The translations under genes were made by a program, and so were the position numbers. Below, one piece after another: positions 1 to 11,776 of a stretch of 64,000 nucleotides of DNA. This DNA is from Macrothele yani (Eukaryota > Arthropoda > Arachnida > Araneae > Macrothelidae), in contig CM076999.1 in assembly GCA_039090855.1 (NCBI GenBank), positions 114,327,072-114,391,071 on the forward strand. The letters are read 5' to 3'. Below the pieces are notes generated by a model. The model saw nothing but the letters and a program-made list of their open reading frames with translations, was not told the origin of the DNA and did no database searches. Positions within the stretch are counted from its first letter, which is position 1. Each line of letters begins with the position of its first letter.

Positions 1-320
1 TGCGTCCCGTGAAATTACTGCACGACAACGCTAGGCCGCATGTCGCGAAATTGGTCAAGGAAACGTTATTGACGTTTGGCTGGAAAGTTTTGGAGCACCC
101 GGCGTTAAGTCCCGACATAGCCCCTTCAGACAATTATTTGTTCCGATCAATGCAACATGGTTTATTTGCTGTACGGTTCCGGACATGTGATGAAGTGCAA
201 AAATGGGTTGACGACTTCATCGCGTCACACGACGAAGTATTCTTCATGGCTGGAAACCATCAGCTGTCCGACTGATGGCGGAAGGTGATAGATAATGACG
301 GCGCATATTTCGATTCGTAA
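1..320 (+). pseudogene. mariner transposase, C-terminal fragment (cut by window edge)
   Basis: Reading from the left edge, the frame gives LLHDNARPHVAKLV followed by HPALSPDIAPSDNYLFRSMQ. These are the second and third catalytic aspartates of the mariner D34D transposase, which cuts and pastes the element at TA sites. A TGA at 273-275 interrupts the frame, but the same frame continues with WRKVIDNDGAYFD, the usual mariner C-terminal tail, to a TAA near 320. The N-terminal two thirds lie outside the window. I see no clear terminal inverted repeat after the stop. This is a dead copy by the nonsense codon alone. Confidence 0.85.
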
Positions 321-380
321 AGGTATCGTTGCTTTCTCTCAAATTACATGTTGTGTTGTCTTAAAACGCTTTACAACTTA

Positions 381-1894
381 CACTGGAGTGCAAAAAGTAA
401 GGACAGGACGGTTTTTCGAATGTAACGTCGTGCAGAAGTGCTCCACATCGACTCAAATCATACCATAAGATCCCCAAGATGTAAGAATATGGGACAAGTG
501 AGCAAAACCGTCCAAACAAGGAATCCAAAGGATACAAAGGCACTTTATTGAAAAGGTAGCTTCGAGCACAACTGGATAAAAGACACAAACGTCCATGTGA
601 CAGGCGGCTGCCAAGAAAAATCCAGTCTCTAGTAGGGGATATGATCACCTCTGACTACGTTGCAGGATTTACAACGTCTGTCCATGCTGAGGACGAAGTT
701 GTCAAGGAGCTGTTGAGGCATCACGGCCCATTCTTCTTGTAGCGCCAATCGTTGCTGGCGGTTGGTGACGTGCTGCCAAGCGTCTCATGAGAAGGTCCCA
801 CACGTGTTCGATTGGAATTAGGACCGGGGACCTTGCGGGCCAATCCATGCGTTGAATATCTTCACTCTCCAACAGCCACTGTACGATGAGGTGTAGCGTT
901 GTCGTCCATGAAGAGGAACTCAGGACCCACAGCACCTCTAAACAGACGCACGTAAGGCAGGAGAACCTCGCTACAATAGCGGACACCAGTGACTGAACCT
1001 CCTTGGAAGATGTGGAGGTCAGTACGGCTACCAAGCACGATACCGCCCCAAACGAGAACTCCGCCACTTCCAAACCGGTCCCTTTCGATGATGCTGGAGG
1101 TGAGATTGCATGTTACCTGCTCTCTCCAGATGTGTATACGTCTAGAATCGCTCGTCAGACTAAATCAGCTCTTATCCGTAAAGAGAACTGTACCCCATTG
1201 CTGATGTGTCCAGTTCTTGTGTTCTCGGCAACACAGAAACCGCCGTCTCCGATGAGCAGACGTTGATGGCACACACCATACTGGTCGTCATGCAAATAGA
1301 CCACCTATGGCAGCCTCCTGGTCACGGTAAAACCCGAAAACGGACATCCAGTTGTTTGTTGCATGTGCCTTACGATTTCTCTCGCTGTCTGCCTCTTGTC
1401 ACCTGTAAGACAATATACCGGTCGTCCGCCACCGTGGTTGCTCGTGGATGACCACTGTTAAACTCTCGGACAGCTGTTCCTGTCGTTTGAAATGCTCTTC
1501 AAGTTCGTGAAACGATGCTGTGAGCGATCCCGAACTAATCGGCCACATTAGTCACACTTCGACCTTCTTCCAACGTCGCAATGACGCGACCTCGGGTAAA
1601 GTCATCCAGATGTCGTCTACTGGATTGCCTGTTGGCCATATCACACGGTGGCAGCAAATCGACGTCGTTCAAACCGATGTACACCGTGCAATAGCTTTCC
1701 CCGAATTGCTGAGCGTACACCGCTCGTGTGCTTTATACCCTTGCGACCCCCCCCACGCCATGCTGCATATATGCGCATGCCGTACCTTACCGGACACTAG
1801 TCTATCTCCTGAGTGGTCTTTCGGTCCGTTCTGCTTGCTCGTTCCGCTGTTATGGTGATTTCTCCTCTTCGTCCTTAATTTTTGCACACCAGTG
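381..1894 (-). mobile_element. Tc1-like DNA transposon, complete but dead
   Basis: Terminal inverted repeats are visible: CACTGGAGTGCAAAAAGTAA from 381, and on the opposite strand CACTGGTGTGCAAAAATTAA ending at 1894. TA target duplications lie at 379-380 and 1895-1896. The 1.5-kb length is usual for Tc1. The transposase lies on the minus strand and is broken into several frames, so the copy cannot move on its own. Confidence 0.85.
702..1720 (-). pseudogene. Tc1-like transposase pseudogene
   Basis: The minus strand at 1535-1720 encodes RRHLDDFTRGRVIATLEEG, the first helix-turn-helix of Tc1 transposases, which binds the inverted repeats. The minus strand at 702-1073 ends with VQWLLESEDIQRMDWPARSP and PIEHVWDLLMRRLAARHQPP, which covers the region of the last catalytic acidic residue in the DD34E set (normally SPDLNPIEH, here SPVLIPIEH, so the Asp before it is lost). 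Several frameshifts separate the two blocks. The copy is clearly inactive. Confidence 0.8.
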
Positions 1895-1896
1895 TA

Positions 1897-2476
1897 TTTG
1901 TACACCTAATAAATTAGCACAACATGGATTTGAAAATTATGTAGGAGGAAAAAAAAGCTCATTCGTTTTACAGACAAGTGGTTTGGTACCCACGAGTCGA
2001 GTCAACTTGTTCCGACACGTGGTTGGGTACCACGTGTCAGAACATGTGGTACCGTGTAATGAACTAGGTAATGAAATTTCCCATTTCGTTCAAATCCAGT
2101 CTTTAATAAACATTAACCAAAAACATTGTATAGAATATATTGTATGCATATCAAATTTTGGGAACATATCTATATTTAACTGATATAACTGCGAAGATAC
2201 TTACATTTGTGACAGCTGTTCGACAACAAGGGCATCTTTTACTTGTCAGAAACCACGGTTGAACACACATTGCGTGAAAAAAATGGCTGCATGGCAGTTT
2301 TCTGAAATCATAGAACAAAAGTAAATATTCATAGAATTAAAAGTATGTTGAACTGAACATCGTATTAGGCACTCTTACAAATAGCATGTAAGCAAAATAA
2401 TAGCACAGAAATTGCACGCACTACTATTACAATATTTGACGCATTTATATAATAAAAAGAATCATTGCATGCAAAA
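1897..2476. other. AT-rich spacer, no gene
   Basis: No coding similarity is recognised between the Tc1 and mariner elements. The only structure seen is a perfect 9-bp inverted repeat with a 7-nt loop at 2014-2038 (GACACGTGG ... CCACGTGTC), each arm of which contains the palindrome CACGTG. Confidence 0.5.
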
Positions 2477-2478
2477 TA

Positions 2479-3803
2479 CAAGGTTCGTCCGGAAAGTAAT
2501 GAGACCACTTTTCCTGGGCCAATCAGAAGGGCCGGAGGGCGGAGTCTCCGGGCGTGACGGGTGGCGGGGTATGTTAGGTAAACGATCGATGTCTCGTCAG
2601 TTGGCTCTGAGCTTTTACATAGTGAGGATCGCCTGCGAAGTGGACAGCTGTGTGAGCGTCGCGTAACGGTCAAAATGCAGAGGAGTGTCGAACAGCAATA
2701 CGCGGTAAAGATTTGTGTTAAATTTGAACAATCCGCGACCGAGACGCTTGCTACGATACAGAAAGCCTACGGGAAGGATGCCTTATCGAAAGCACAAGTG
2801 TTTCGGTGGCACAAAAGGTTCACAGAGGGAAGAGAGAACGTCGAGGATGAGCCACGCCCAGGGTGCCCTTCAACTGCTCACACTTCGGACAATGTGCAAA
2901 AGGTGAAAGCGGTTTCATCTAACACTCTGACCGACGCCTGAGAGTTAAATTGGTAGAAGAGCACGTGGGACTCGCGAAATCCATTGTGCATTAAATCATC
3001 ACGCAAGAATTGCAGATGCGGAAAGTTTGCGCCAAATTGGTTGCTAAGGTTTTGACCGATGAACATGGGAACAACCGTGTGTCGATTTCTCGTGAGCTTG
3101 TGGACCGCGCGAGGAGTGAACCTGGTTTTTTTTTGTTTTTTTTTTGGAGAACGTGATAACAGGTGATGAAACGTGGGTGTTTGAGTATGATCCGTAGACG
3201 AAAAGACAGAGCTCAGAGTGGCACACTCCCGAGTCTCCTCGACCAAAGAAGGCTCGAATGTGCAAGTCGAAGATGAAATCGATGCTCACTGTCTTCTTTG
3301 ACTGTAAAGGTGTTGTCCATAAAGGAGTTCGTACCACCCGGACAAACGGTCAACGCTGCATTTTACGTGGAAGTGTTCAACGGCTGAAGAACAGAGTTGT
3401 GCGCGTCCGCCCGGAGATCACCTACACTTGGGTTCTTCACCACGATAATGCGCCGAGCCATGCGTCGCTGAGAGTGAGAGAGTTTCTGGTGAAACACAAC
3501 GTGGCAACGCTGCCCCAACCTCCCTACAGCCCGGACTGACTTCTTTTTGTTTCTCCGGCTCAAATCCAGCCTGAAAGGACACCATTTTGGGACTATTACA
3601 AACGTGCAAACTGCCGCGACGAGTGCTTTGAAAGCGATCCCTGTTCCAGACTTCCAGACAAGCTACGCGGCGTGTCAGAACCGCTGGCAGCGGTGTATTG
3701 ACGTTCAAGGATGTTATTTCGAGGAATTTTAATGTTATGCAAGTATAACTTTAATTAAACGGCTGTTATTGAATCAGTTTCATTACTTTCCGGACAGACC
3801 TTG
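2479..3803 (+). mobile_element. mariner element with both inverted repeats, dead
   Basis: The left end reads CAAGGTTCGTCCGGAAAGTA from 2479. The right end, read inward on the minus strand from 3803, is CAAGGTCTGTCCGGAAAGTA. TA duplications lie at 2477-2478 and 3804-3805. The 1.3-kb length and the transposase inside are typical of mariner. An internal T-rich run at about 3126-3146 is an insertion into the coding region. Confidence 0.9.
2675..3732 (+). pseudogene. mariner transposase pseudogene
   Basis: The N-terminal DNA-binding block is at 2675-2941 (residues such as QYAVKICVKFEQSATETLAT and SKAQVFRWHKRFTEGRENVE). The catalytic block at 3258-3539 includes VHHDN-type motif LHHDNAPSHASLRVREFL and ends PYSPD. 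A short deletion then removes the segment after the third catalytic Asp and shifts the frame; the remaining C-terminal segment is in another frame at 3547-3732. Other frameshifts and the poly-T insertion lie between the blocks. No functional protein is possible. Confidence 0.85.
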
Positions 3804-3977
3804 TATGTTTCAAGTTGCTCCCGTAAAGTAACTATAAAATGATGCAATGCTTTGAAGAAATTTGGTCTTATAATCATTGTGAACAATCACGTGATTGTTT
3901 TTTACCTCTTGTTGCATTGATGGTCACGCGATACGATGCCATCTGTCTCTCAACACAACACATCTGCACGGGCGTTA

Positions 3978-5016
3978 CTTCTTTAACCGGCTTGGACGAA
4001 TTCTTTAAACGGCTTGTACGAATTCTTTAACCGGCTTGTACGAATTCTTTAACCGGCTTGGACGAATTCTTTAACCGGCTTGTACGAATTCTTTAACCAG
4101 CTTGTACGAATTCTTTAACCGGCTTGTACGAATTCTTTAACCGGCTTGTACGAATTCTTTAACCGGCTTGTACGAATTCTTCAACCGGCTTGGACGAATT
4201 CTTTAACCGGCTTGTACGAATTCTTTAACCGGCTTGTACGAATTCTTCAACCGGCTTGTACGAATTCTTTAACCGGCTTGGACAAATTCTTTATCCGGCT
4301 TGGACGAATTCTTTAACCGGCTTGGACAAATTCTTTAACCGGCTTGGACGAATTCTTTAACCGGCTTGGACTAATTCTTTATCCGGCTTGGACGAATTCT
4401 TTAACCGGCTTGGACGAATTCTTTAACCGGCTTGGACGAATTCTTTAACCGGCTTGGACGAATTCTTTAACCGGCTTGGACGAATTATTTAACCGGCTTG
4501 GACGAATTCTTTAACCGGCTTAGACGAATTCTTTAACCGGCTTGGACGAATTATTTAACCGGCTTGGACGAATTCTTTAACCGGCTTGGACGAATTCTTT
4601 AACCGGCTTGGACGAATTCTTTAACCGGCTTGGACGAATTATTTAACCGGCTTGGACGAATTATTTAACCGGCTTGGACGAATTCTTTAACCGGCTTAGA
4701 GGAATTATTTAACCGGCTTGGACGAATTATTTAACCGGCTTGGACGAATTATTTAACCGGCTTGGACGAATTCTTTAACCGGCTTAGAGGAATTCTTTAA
4801 CCGGCTTGGACGAATTCTTTAACCGGCTTGGACGAATTCTTTAACCGGCTTGGACGAATTATTTAACCGGCGTGGACGAATTCTTTAACCGGCTTGGACG
4901 AATTCTTTAACCGGCTTGGACGAATTCTTTAACCGGCTTGGACGAATTCTTTAACCGGCTTGGACGAATTCTTTAACCGGCTTGGACGAATTCTTTAACC
5001 GGCTTGGACGAATTGC
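3978..5016. repeat. 22-bp satellite array, about 47 units
   Basis: Unit is CGAATTCTTTAACCGGCTTGGA (22 bp, shown here only as a single unit); it repeats head to tail for about 1.04 kb. Most units carry an EcoRI site GAATTC. Variants are spatially sorted: units with TGTACG dominate the left quarter and TGGACG the rest, with scattered ATTATTT variants to the right. This is the expected pattern of local unequal exchange. No coding potential. Confidence 0.95.
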
Positions 5017-5019
5017 CGA

Positions 5020-5890
5020 ACTTGGAGCGAGTGAATCTGAGCATCAAAAACCGTTGCTTTCCCCTAAGCTTTATTATTCAAAGTGGTCATGTAAGAATAT
5101 ATTCGCTGTCTAAGAAGTGGACGAAAGCGGCTGGAAAGAGTGAACCTGCGCATCAGAAAGCATCACTTCCCCCTTACTTTGTTATTCAAAGTGGTCGTAT
5201 AGGAATATATTCGTTGTCTAAGAAATGGGACAACGCGGCTGGAAAGAGTGAACCTGCGCATCAAAAAGCATTGCTTCGCCCCTTAGCTTTGTTATTGAGA
5301 GTGGTCATTTAGGAATACATAGGTCGTCTAAGAAGTGGGCCAACTTGGTTGAACGAGTGAACCTGTGCATCAGAAAGAATTATTTCCCCTTTAGCTTTGT
5401 TATTGAGAGTGGTCATTTAGTAATACATTAGTTGTCTAAGAAGTGGGCCAACGCGGCTGGAAATTAGTTGTCTAAGAAGTGGGCCAACGCGGCTGGAACA
5501 AGTGAACCTGCGCAGCAGAAAGTGTTGCTTTCGCCTTAGCTTTGTATTCAGAGTGGTCATTTAAGAATAGAAGTTGTGTAAGAAGTGGGCCAACGTGGCT
5601 GGAACAAGTGAACCTGCGCATCAGAAAGCGTTGCTTTCCCCTCAGCTTTGTACTCAGTGTGGTCATAAAGGAATAGAAGTTGTCTAAGAAGTGGGCCAAC
5701 GCTGGCTTGGAACAAGTGAATCTGCGCATCAGAAAGCGTTGCTTTCCCCTTAGCTTTGTATTCAGTGTGGTCATTTAAGAATAGAAATTGTCTAAGAAGT
5801 GGGTCAACGTGGCTGGAACGAGTGAACATGCACATCAGAAAGCGTAGCTTTCCCCTTAACTGCGTCGTTGAAAATGGTCTTTAAGGAGAC
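5020..5890. repeat. ~110-bp tandem array, about 8 units
   Basis: Units contain the conserved segments GTCTAAGAAGTGGGCCAACG, then GAGTGAACCTGCGCATCAGAA, then a stretch around GCTTTCCCCTTAGCTTTGT (each at most about 20 bases here). It abuts the 22-bp satellite directly. One unit near 5460 contains an internal partial duplication. Open frames across this array on the minus strand are products of the repeat, not genes. Confidence 0.85.
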
Positions 5891-6395
5891 GGAGTATACT
5901 AATCTTTCTGACTGATTACGTGCTAAACGGGCTGTTGCCATGACGGCGAACCTAACGCAAGAGAAAGAAAATGTTTGAGTCACTTGTTTTTAGCCAGTGG
6001 CATGATGTCCGTGACGGTGGGACTTCTCTTTTCCCGTCCTGCCTTGGGCCATGGAACATATAACAGAAAATCAGAAGCGAGCGCTACACAAAAATGGCAG
6101 GTTTATGGTCGGTAGTGCTGAGATGAGAGGGAGAAAGGAATTGTTTTGCGGTAGCATTCGCAAAACCTGTTCACTGTGTAAACATCTCTGCTCCTTCCGC
6201 GCGATAAAATTTGGTTCCATTCAGTTTAGTTACATCAACCCCTTTAAAGGGTTAATTTGAAAAGTCAGCCCAGCTCCGATTTCCAAGTTTTCGGCAAGGC
6301 GCCTGTTCTAGGCTTTCATTTCACAGATTCCAGCTAAAATCAATCACTGCGTCCAGTGACGGATGCGGTGATCAATCAGCTGAAATCCATTTTCT
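5891..6395. other. unannotated spacer
   Basis: No gene, tandem repeat or terminal repeat is recognised here. A 69-codon frame at 6051-6260 has no recognisable motif. Confidence 0.4.
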
Positions 6396-6585
6396 TTCAC
6401 TCAGTGATTTAGTTTTCAATAAAAAGTAGTACACCGTCGTATCAAAATAATGCACCACCCCGGAATCACAGTGTACTCGCCCACGCGCGTCACTGAGTGC
6501 ACGTGACAAGGTCGACCACACGGAGATATAAGCGGCCGGCCAGGACAGATGAGCCATAGTGCGTTACGGGAGCACATTGAGCAGA
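6396..6585 (-). repeat. dispersed repeat Y, copy 1
   Basis: Read on the minus strand, this segment shares long matches with plus-strand 29997-30612: for example TACACTGTGATTCCG and ATTATTTTGATACGAC, and GCTTATAT versus CCTTATAT upstream. The second copy is split by a SINE. Class is unknown. A short frame (VHCDS...YFDTTV) is conserved between copies, but the similarity is equally clear at DNA level, so I do not call it coding. Confidence 0.6.
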
Positions 6586-7310
6586 AGTAGTGATTTGATG
6601 AACGTGCTAAAAGGAATGATGATCGGCCACCGAGCCAAGGATGAAAGCATCTCAGAAACAGCAGACTTCTTGGGCTGTTCTTGAGGTGCTGTAGTTAGAA
6701 TGCAAAGAGAAGGGCACACCGAGTACCTTCTGACGTCATAACTGCAGAGCTCCAATCGACCCCAGAGGAGAACGTCGCCTCCGTAGACCGGTAAAGGGTA
6801 ATCGACCAGCGGCGAACGATGGAGCATCCAGGTACGTGTCCCCAATAACAGTAGAGCGAACCAGGGCTATTGATACAATGGCTGGTTCTGTTTACAAGCT
6901 CGTTCTTATCTTTGTTCTTGTTGTTAACTTCATAAACATTGCGTCGTTCAGTTGCTAAGTCTTATATAGTTCAAGATGATAGTAAAATAGTATGCAAATA
7001 ATTCTTGCGATTCGAAAATATGTCTAAGAAACTTTTATTCTTTTCTTCTTTTAATCGCATGCAAAGGTTGTCCGTTAGCTTTGCTGTTTCCTAACTCTCC
7101 CGCTTTCGATCATCACTCCCGCTCTCGTGAAATCCCCTGACCTGGCGGTCCACTTAAGACCTACCCATGGGCAATCACCTCGTCGTGACCGCTCGCTTCT
7201 TAAACCTAGAGACAACTGCCTTCTCGCCTCCCTCTCTTGTCTCCAAGAAATGCCCTTAAGCATATCCTAATGTTCCCCGAGAGAAAGACCCACACCGCTT
7301 TTGGTAAATC
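6586..7310. other. unannotated spacer
   Basis: No recognisable gene or repeat. Several short frames with no family motifs. Confidence 0.4.
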
Positions 7311-7314
7311 TTAA

Positions 7315-8419
7315 GGTGGACGTCAAGTAATTTTGCTTCCTATACGTCCAATGGAAAAACTTCTGTACATATTTTCTTCACAATTAATGCGTTCCCAAGG
7401 ATGAAAATTTGAACATCGATTAAAAGAGCTTCATTTCATAACTTGGAATACTTAATAGTTTCTAAAACATAACCTTAATTATGCAATCCAACATTTGTTT
7501 CTCTACTGACGTCATCAAAGTACAGGTTGCGCCATCTTTTTTCTGGACAATTAATGCATTCCTAAGAATGGAAATTTGAACATCGATTAAAATATCTTCA
7601 TTTTATAACTTGGAATACTTAATAGTTTCTAAAACATGACCATAATTATGCAATCCAACATTTGTTTCTCTACTGACGTCATCAAAGTACAGGTCGTGCC
7701 ATCTGTTTTCTGGACAATTAACGCGTTCCCAAGGATGGAAATTTAAACATCGATTAAAATATCTTCATTTTATAACTTGGAATACTTAATAGTTTCTAAA
7801 ACATGACCATAATTATGCAATCCAACATTTGTTTCTCTACTGACATCATAAAAGTGCAGGTCGCGCCATCTTTTTTCTGGACAATTAATGCATTCCCAAG
7901 GATGAAAATTTGAACATCGATTAAAATAGCTTCATTCCATAACTTGGAATACTTAATATTTTTAAAACATAACCATAATTATGCAATCCAATATTTGTTT
8001 GTCTACTGAAGTTATCAAAGTACAGGTCGCGCCATCTTTTTTCTGGACAATTAATGCGTTCCCAAGGATGAAAATTTGAACATCGATTAAAATAGTTTCA
8101 TTTTATAACTTGGAATACTTAATAGTTTCTAAAACATGACCATAATTATGCAATCCAACATTTGTTTCTCTACTGACGTCAGAAAAGTACAGGTCGCGCC
8201 ATCTTTTTTCTGGTTTCAACACCACCAAAGGAAAAGTTATTGTTTTTTAATATAATTATGGTTATGTTTTAGAAAATATTAAGTATTCCAAGTTATAAAA
8301 TGAAGCTATTTTAATCGATGTTCAAATTTTCATCCTTGAGAACGCATTAATTGTGAATAAAATGTGTACAAAAGTTTTTCCATTGGAAACATAGGAAGCA
8401 AAATTACTTGACGTCCACC
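7315..8419. mobile_element. TTAA-flanked non-autonomous element with long inverted repeats
   Basis: The termini GGTGGACGTCAAGTAATTTT (7315 on) and its inverted copy ending at 8419 are flanked on both sides by TTAA (7311-7314 and 8420-8423). The inverted repeat extends about 165-180 bp on each side (to about 7480, and from about 8240). The ~760-bp interior is a head-to-tail array of ~168-bp units that are themselves extended copies of the inner TIR sequence. There is no coding sequence. TTAA is the piggyBac target site, but the termini are not classical piggyBac ends, so the family assignment is open. Confidence 0.75.
7381..8220. repeat. ~168-bp tandem array inside the long-TIR element, about 5 units
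   Basis: Each unit carries ACAATTAATGCGTTCCCAAG, then GAACATCGATTAAAAT, then CAATCCAACATTTGTTTCTC and GACGTCATCAAAGTACAGGT. Units start near 7381, 7549, 7717, 7884 and 8046. The first part of each unit equals the inner part of the terminal inverted repeat, so the array grew from the TIR. Confidence 0.85.
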
Positions 8420-8429
8420 TTAAGAATCA

Positions 8430-8690
8430 AAGTAAAATGTGAGGGGTTAATCATTCGTCGGCCTCATTGAAATTGAAACCTGAAAAGCCTCAAAGTCAAA
8501 TGTGAGGGCCTAGTCATTCGTCGGCCTCATTGAAATTGAAACCTGAAAAGCCTCAAAGTCAAATGTGAGGGGCTAGTCATACGTCGGCCTCATTGAAATT
8601 GAAACCTGAAAAGCCTCAAATTAAAATGTGAGGGGCTAGTCATTCGTCGGCCTGATTGAAACTGAAACCTGAAAAGCATCAAAAGAGGCG
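8430..8690. repeat. 63-bp tandem array, about 4 units
   Basis: Units share CATTCGTCGGCCTCATTGAA and ATTGAAACCTGAAAAGCCTC. Spacing is a constant 63 bp from about 8441. It sits directly beside the TTAA element. Non-coding. Confidence 0.85.
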
Positions 8691-9020
8691 CGTAGAGTTA
8701 ATCTCCATTCAACAAACAATGTGCATATTCTAATCTTAGACAGAACGTCGTCTTAGTAAATAACCGTGCATCCGGTGTCTAATGGGGAACTGACTCTGAG
8801 ACCCTCACGCTTTGTGGAGACAAAGGAATGGAAGCACGAGATGGGAAAATGTTGGATTTTGAGATTTTGTATGAAATCCTAAAACCCCGTATAAAATCTC
8901 CGTAACAGTTCTCAGCGAGGCGCAGCTAGATTCCCGAAGAGAAAGACTGTGACGTAGCTGCGGTGCCAGCCGAGGTGCCATCGCTGTTCGCGAGAGAGGA
9001 ATCCCCTGCAATATCTAAGC
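8691..9020. other. unannotated spacer
   Basis: No recognisable gene. It ends at the hAT element boundary, where 9013-9020 may be a decayed target duplication. Confidence 0.4.
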
Positions 9021-9125
9021 TAGAGTGCCCACTATTTTTCAGGAAAAAAATTCAAGGACATTCAAGGACCTTCCGGAAAAAATTCAAGGATGAATTTTTC
9101 AATGTCCTAAGCCGCAACGAATATA

Positions 9126-10533
9126 CACTGGCGGAAAGTGAAAGAAGAACACCAAGAAAGAGACGTCGGATACCAACGAAATTTATACAGCATAATAACG
9201 GAATACAGAGGATAACGTGATCAAAACATTATGGCAAAATACAGCTGTATTTGCTGGTAAACTGAAAAATAACATTTCCATGTAACATGGTTAGTACGAG
9301 GTTGAACCGCCATGAACTGCGTCACACTGTGCAATTCTGGCATGGAGTCTGTCGTACAGATGTTTAATGTAAGTTTGGAGTATTGAGTTCCAAGCATCCC
9401 CAACCTGGACGCGTAAATCGGGGATGGTCGTGGCTGGCCGGGATAAGTCATTGTCCCATAAAATCCCACACGCGCTCAATGGGGGACAAATCCGGTGAAC
9501 GTGCAGGCCGTGGAACTTGTCTCACACCCTGAAGTGCATGTTGCGTTGCACGTGCCGTGTGTGGGCGTGCGTTATCTTACTGGAAAACATCACGATGGAC
9601 CGACCTTACAAATGGCACAACAACGGGCTGAATGATGTTGTTGATGTAGGAGGTGCTGTTTAACGTACCCGGTACAAACACTAGTTGTGTACGGGAGTGA
9701 TACCTGATCGCTCCCCACACCAGGAGACCAGGTGTGGGTTCTGTGTGTCGCTGGCGGATGCAAGAAAGGTGGAGACGCTCCCCTGTGCGTCTGCGAACAC
9801 GCATACGGCCATCGGAGGCTCCCAAGCAGAATCTGCTTTCATCGTTGAACACGACAGATCATCTTTGTGTTCTCCAGTGCAGACGTTGGCGACACCACTG
9901 CAGGCGTTCCTGTGGGTGGGCTGGAGTAAGTGGCACACGGGCGTGTAGTCCGGCATCCAGTAGACGGTTGCGGATTGTTCGCACAGCCACCTCAGGTGCA
10001 ACGGTAGCTCGGATTTGCGTCGCATTGGATGTTCTGCTACACAACGCCGCTCTTCTTATGCGTCGATTGGTCCGCTCATCAGTCCGTCTGTGACTCCCGG
10101 TTCCACGTCTTCTGGTGTGGGAATGTTCCTCGGACCATCTACGCCACCATCGTACCACCGCCGATACTTCTCGTCCAATTCGCTCCGCAATACGACGATA
10201 CGACCACCCGGCCTCGCGGAGTCCGACTAGACGACCTCGCTCAAAGTCCGATAACTGTTGAAATCGTACACGTCTTCCATGTCCAGGCATTGCAGCTTCT
10301 TCAGGGTCTTCGCACGTGTCCGTACGCCGACGACTGATTACATTCACTTCGCCGTACTCCTTAAATACCACCGACGATAATTTGCATATTATGCCGTGCT
10401 GTGGCGTAAGCGCTCACCGGTTGGTCCCGAAAATAACATCACACCTAGGTAAACTCGAGCCCATTAACATATGTAAATTTCATGATCGTCCGCCAATTCC
10501 TTCTTGGTGTTCTTTTTTCACTTTTCGCCAGTG
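9126..10533 (-). mobile_element. Tc1-like element nested in hAT
   Basis: Inverted repeats CACTGGCGGAAAGTGAAAGA (9126 on) and CACTGGCGAAAAGTGAAAAA (minus strand from 10533), followed by a shared AGAACACCAAGAA, with TA at 9124-9125 and 10534-10535. Length 1.41 kb. The insertion interrupts the 3' non-coding end of the hAT element, so it is younger than that element. Confidence 0.9.
9225..10371 (-). pseudogene. Tc1-like transposase, few inactivating changes
   Basis: The likely start is the Met at about 10290 (MPGHGRRVRFQQLSDFERGR). A first helix-turn-helix (LSDFERGRLVGLREAGWSYR) and second DNA-binding block are followed in the same frame by the catalytic core: VFNDESRFCLG (first Asp), DNARPHTA (second Asp) and SPDLSPIERVWD (Glu). 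The frame is interrupted by TGA at 9859-9861 and by a TAA just before DNARPH near 9574, both looking like single-base changes (Trp and Gln codons). A frameshift follows the SPDLSPIER block. It is a relatively recent corpse compared with the Tc1 at 381-1894. Confidence 0.85.
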
Positions 10534-10539
10534 TATATA

Positions 10540-11770
10540 TATGTCAAGAATTATGTGTGTTGTATTATGATACTCATTGTCTTCATAAAACATCTATATG
10601 CATCGCATTAATTCTTTCTGTATGTTCAAAACTCGCAATTTCTCAGACACAAAGTTATCATAACAATAAAACACTTAATATCTATTTTACAATTATCTAC
10701 AGGTATGCATAACACATTAAGTCACTTTTGTACGATTTTTAGATTTATGCTAATACCAAATTTTCATCTAATTATTTATATCAAACTTTATATAACATTT
10801 ACCTTTTTACCATTAATAAAAGAAATATTTAAATTTAATGAATTAAAAAAATAGAAAAGAATTTAATAACATATTAACTCAGTTTCATATTGAAATTTGA
10901 ACACAGCAAAATTTGAAAACTTACATGTTATTCAGAAATAAAATCCTTTCTTCACTTTCCCATTAAGAAGCCTTCATATTCACAAGTCTCAACATAATTG
11001 ATGGATTTTGGATGCATGTCATTTTTCAAATACTTCTGTGGAGTAACCAGTTTTTTACACATTGAATTAAATACCAAGAATGAAAACAGATACTTTAAAC
11101 ATCTTGGAAACACAGGCATGGGGTGAGGAGACTGAATGATCTTTTCTTTAGTGGGCAATATTTTTGTATAATATGAAGCAGTCCTATTTTATCACTAAAT
11201 GTGAGAAACGACACACATTACCATAATTCAAATGTTTCTTTTACTTTCGATTTATCTTCAAGTTTTTACGATAGACAGTTTCAGTTATTAGTAGTTAGGC
11301 ATGCACTAGAAAACAAATTATGGATTCACAATCCCTTGAATTAGGCTTCCACCACAGAGAAATTAAAAATATCCTATGGGTTTATCATTAAAATGGTTTT
11401 AAACACATTACATATGACACAGTACGAAAGCAAGACCATGGTGTATTTCTGTTATTATAAGAAAACTGAACCAAAGAAATTAACATCAGTATTTGTAATT
11501 GGTAGCCAATTATATATATAAAAAAAAAAAACATAATCTTAGCAACAATGCATCTTCAAATTTTGCAAAAAGTTCTTTACTGAATGACAAACTTTCTTCA
11601 GGTGAAAATATTTAACAAATGAAAATACCGTAATCAATCTTTAAATAATTATAATTTTTTTCTACTCAAATGTCAGTACTTTTAACACAACATTAAATGT
11701 ATCAATGTTAAAATAAAATTAACAAGTATATTAAAAAAATATTAAGCGAATGGGTGAATATATTTACAAT
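10540..11770. other. AT-rich non-coding part of hAT element
   Basis: Very AT-rich, with no frame longer than noise and no tandem structure. Position places it in the 3' untranslated part of the hAT element. Confidence 0.5.
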
Positions 11771-11776
11771 TATTCA

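Noticed and set aside
3978..5016. Regular short repeats that could suggest a CRISPR array
   Set aside because: Units are contiguous 22-bp copies with no unique spacers, and the context is eukaryotic.
6372..6557. Conserved short frame shared with 30420-30638 as a gene
   Set aside because: The DNA itself is conserved in a dispersed repeat, and I see no excess of third-position changes by eye.
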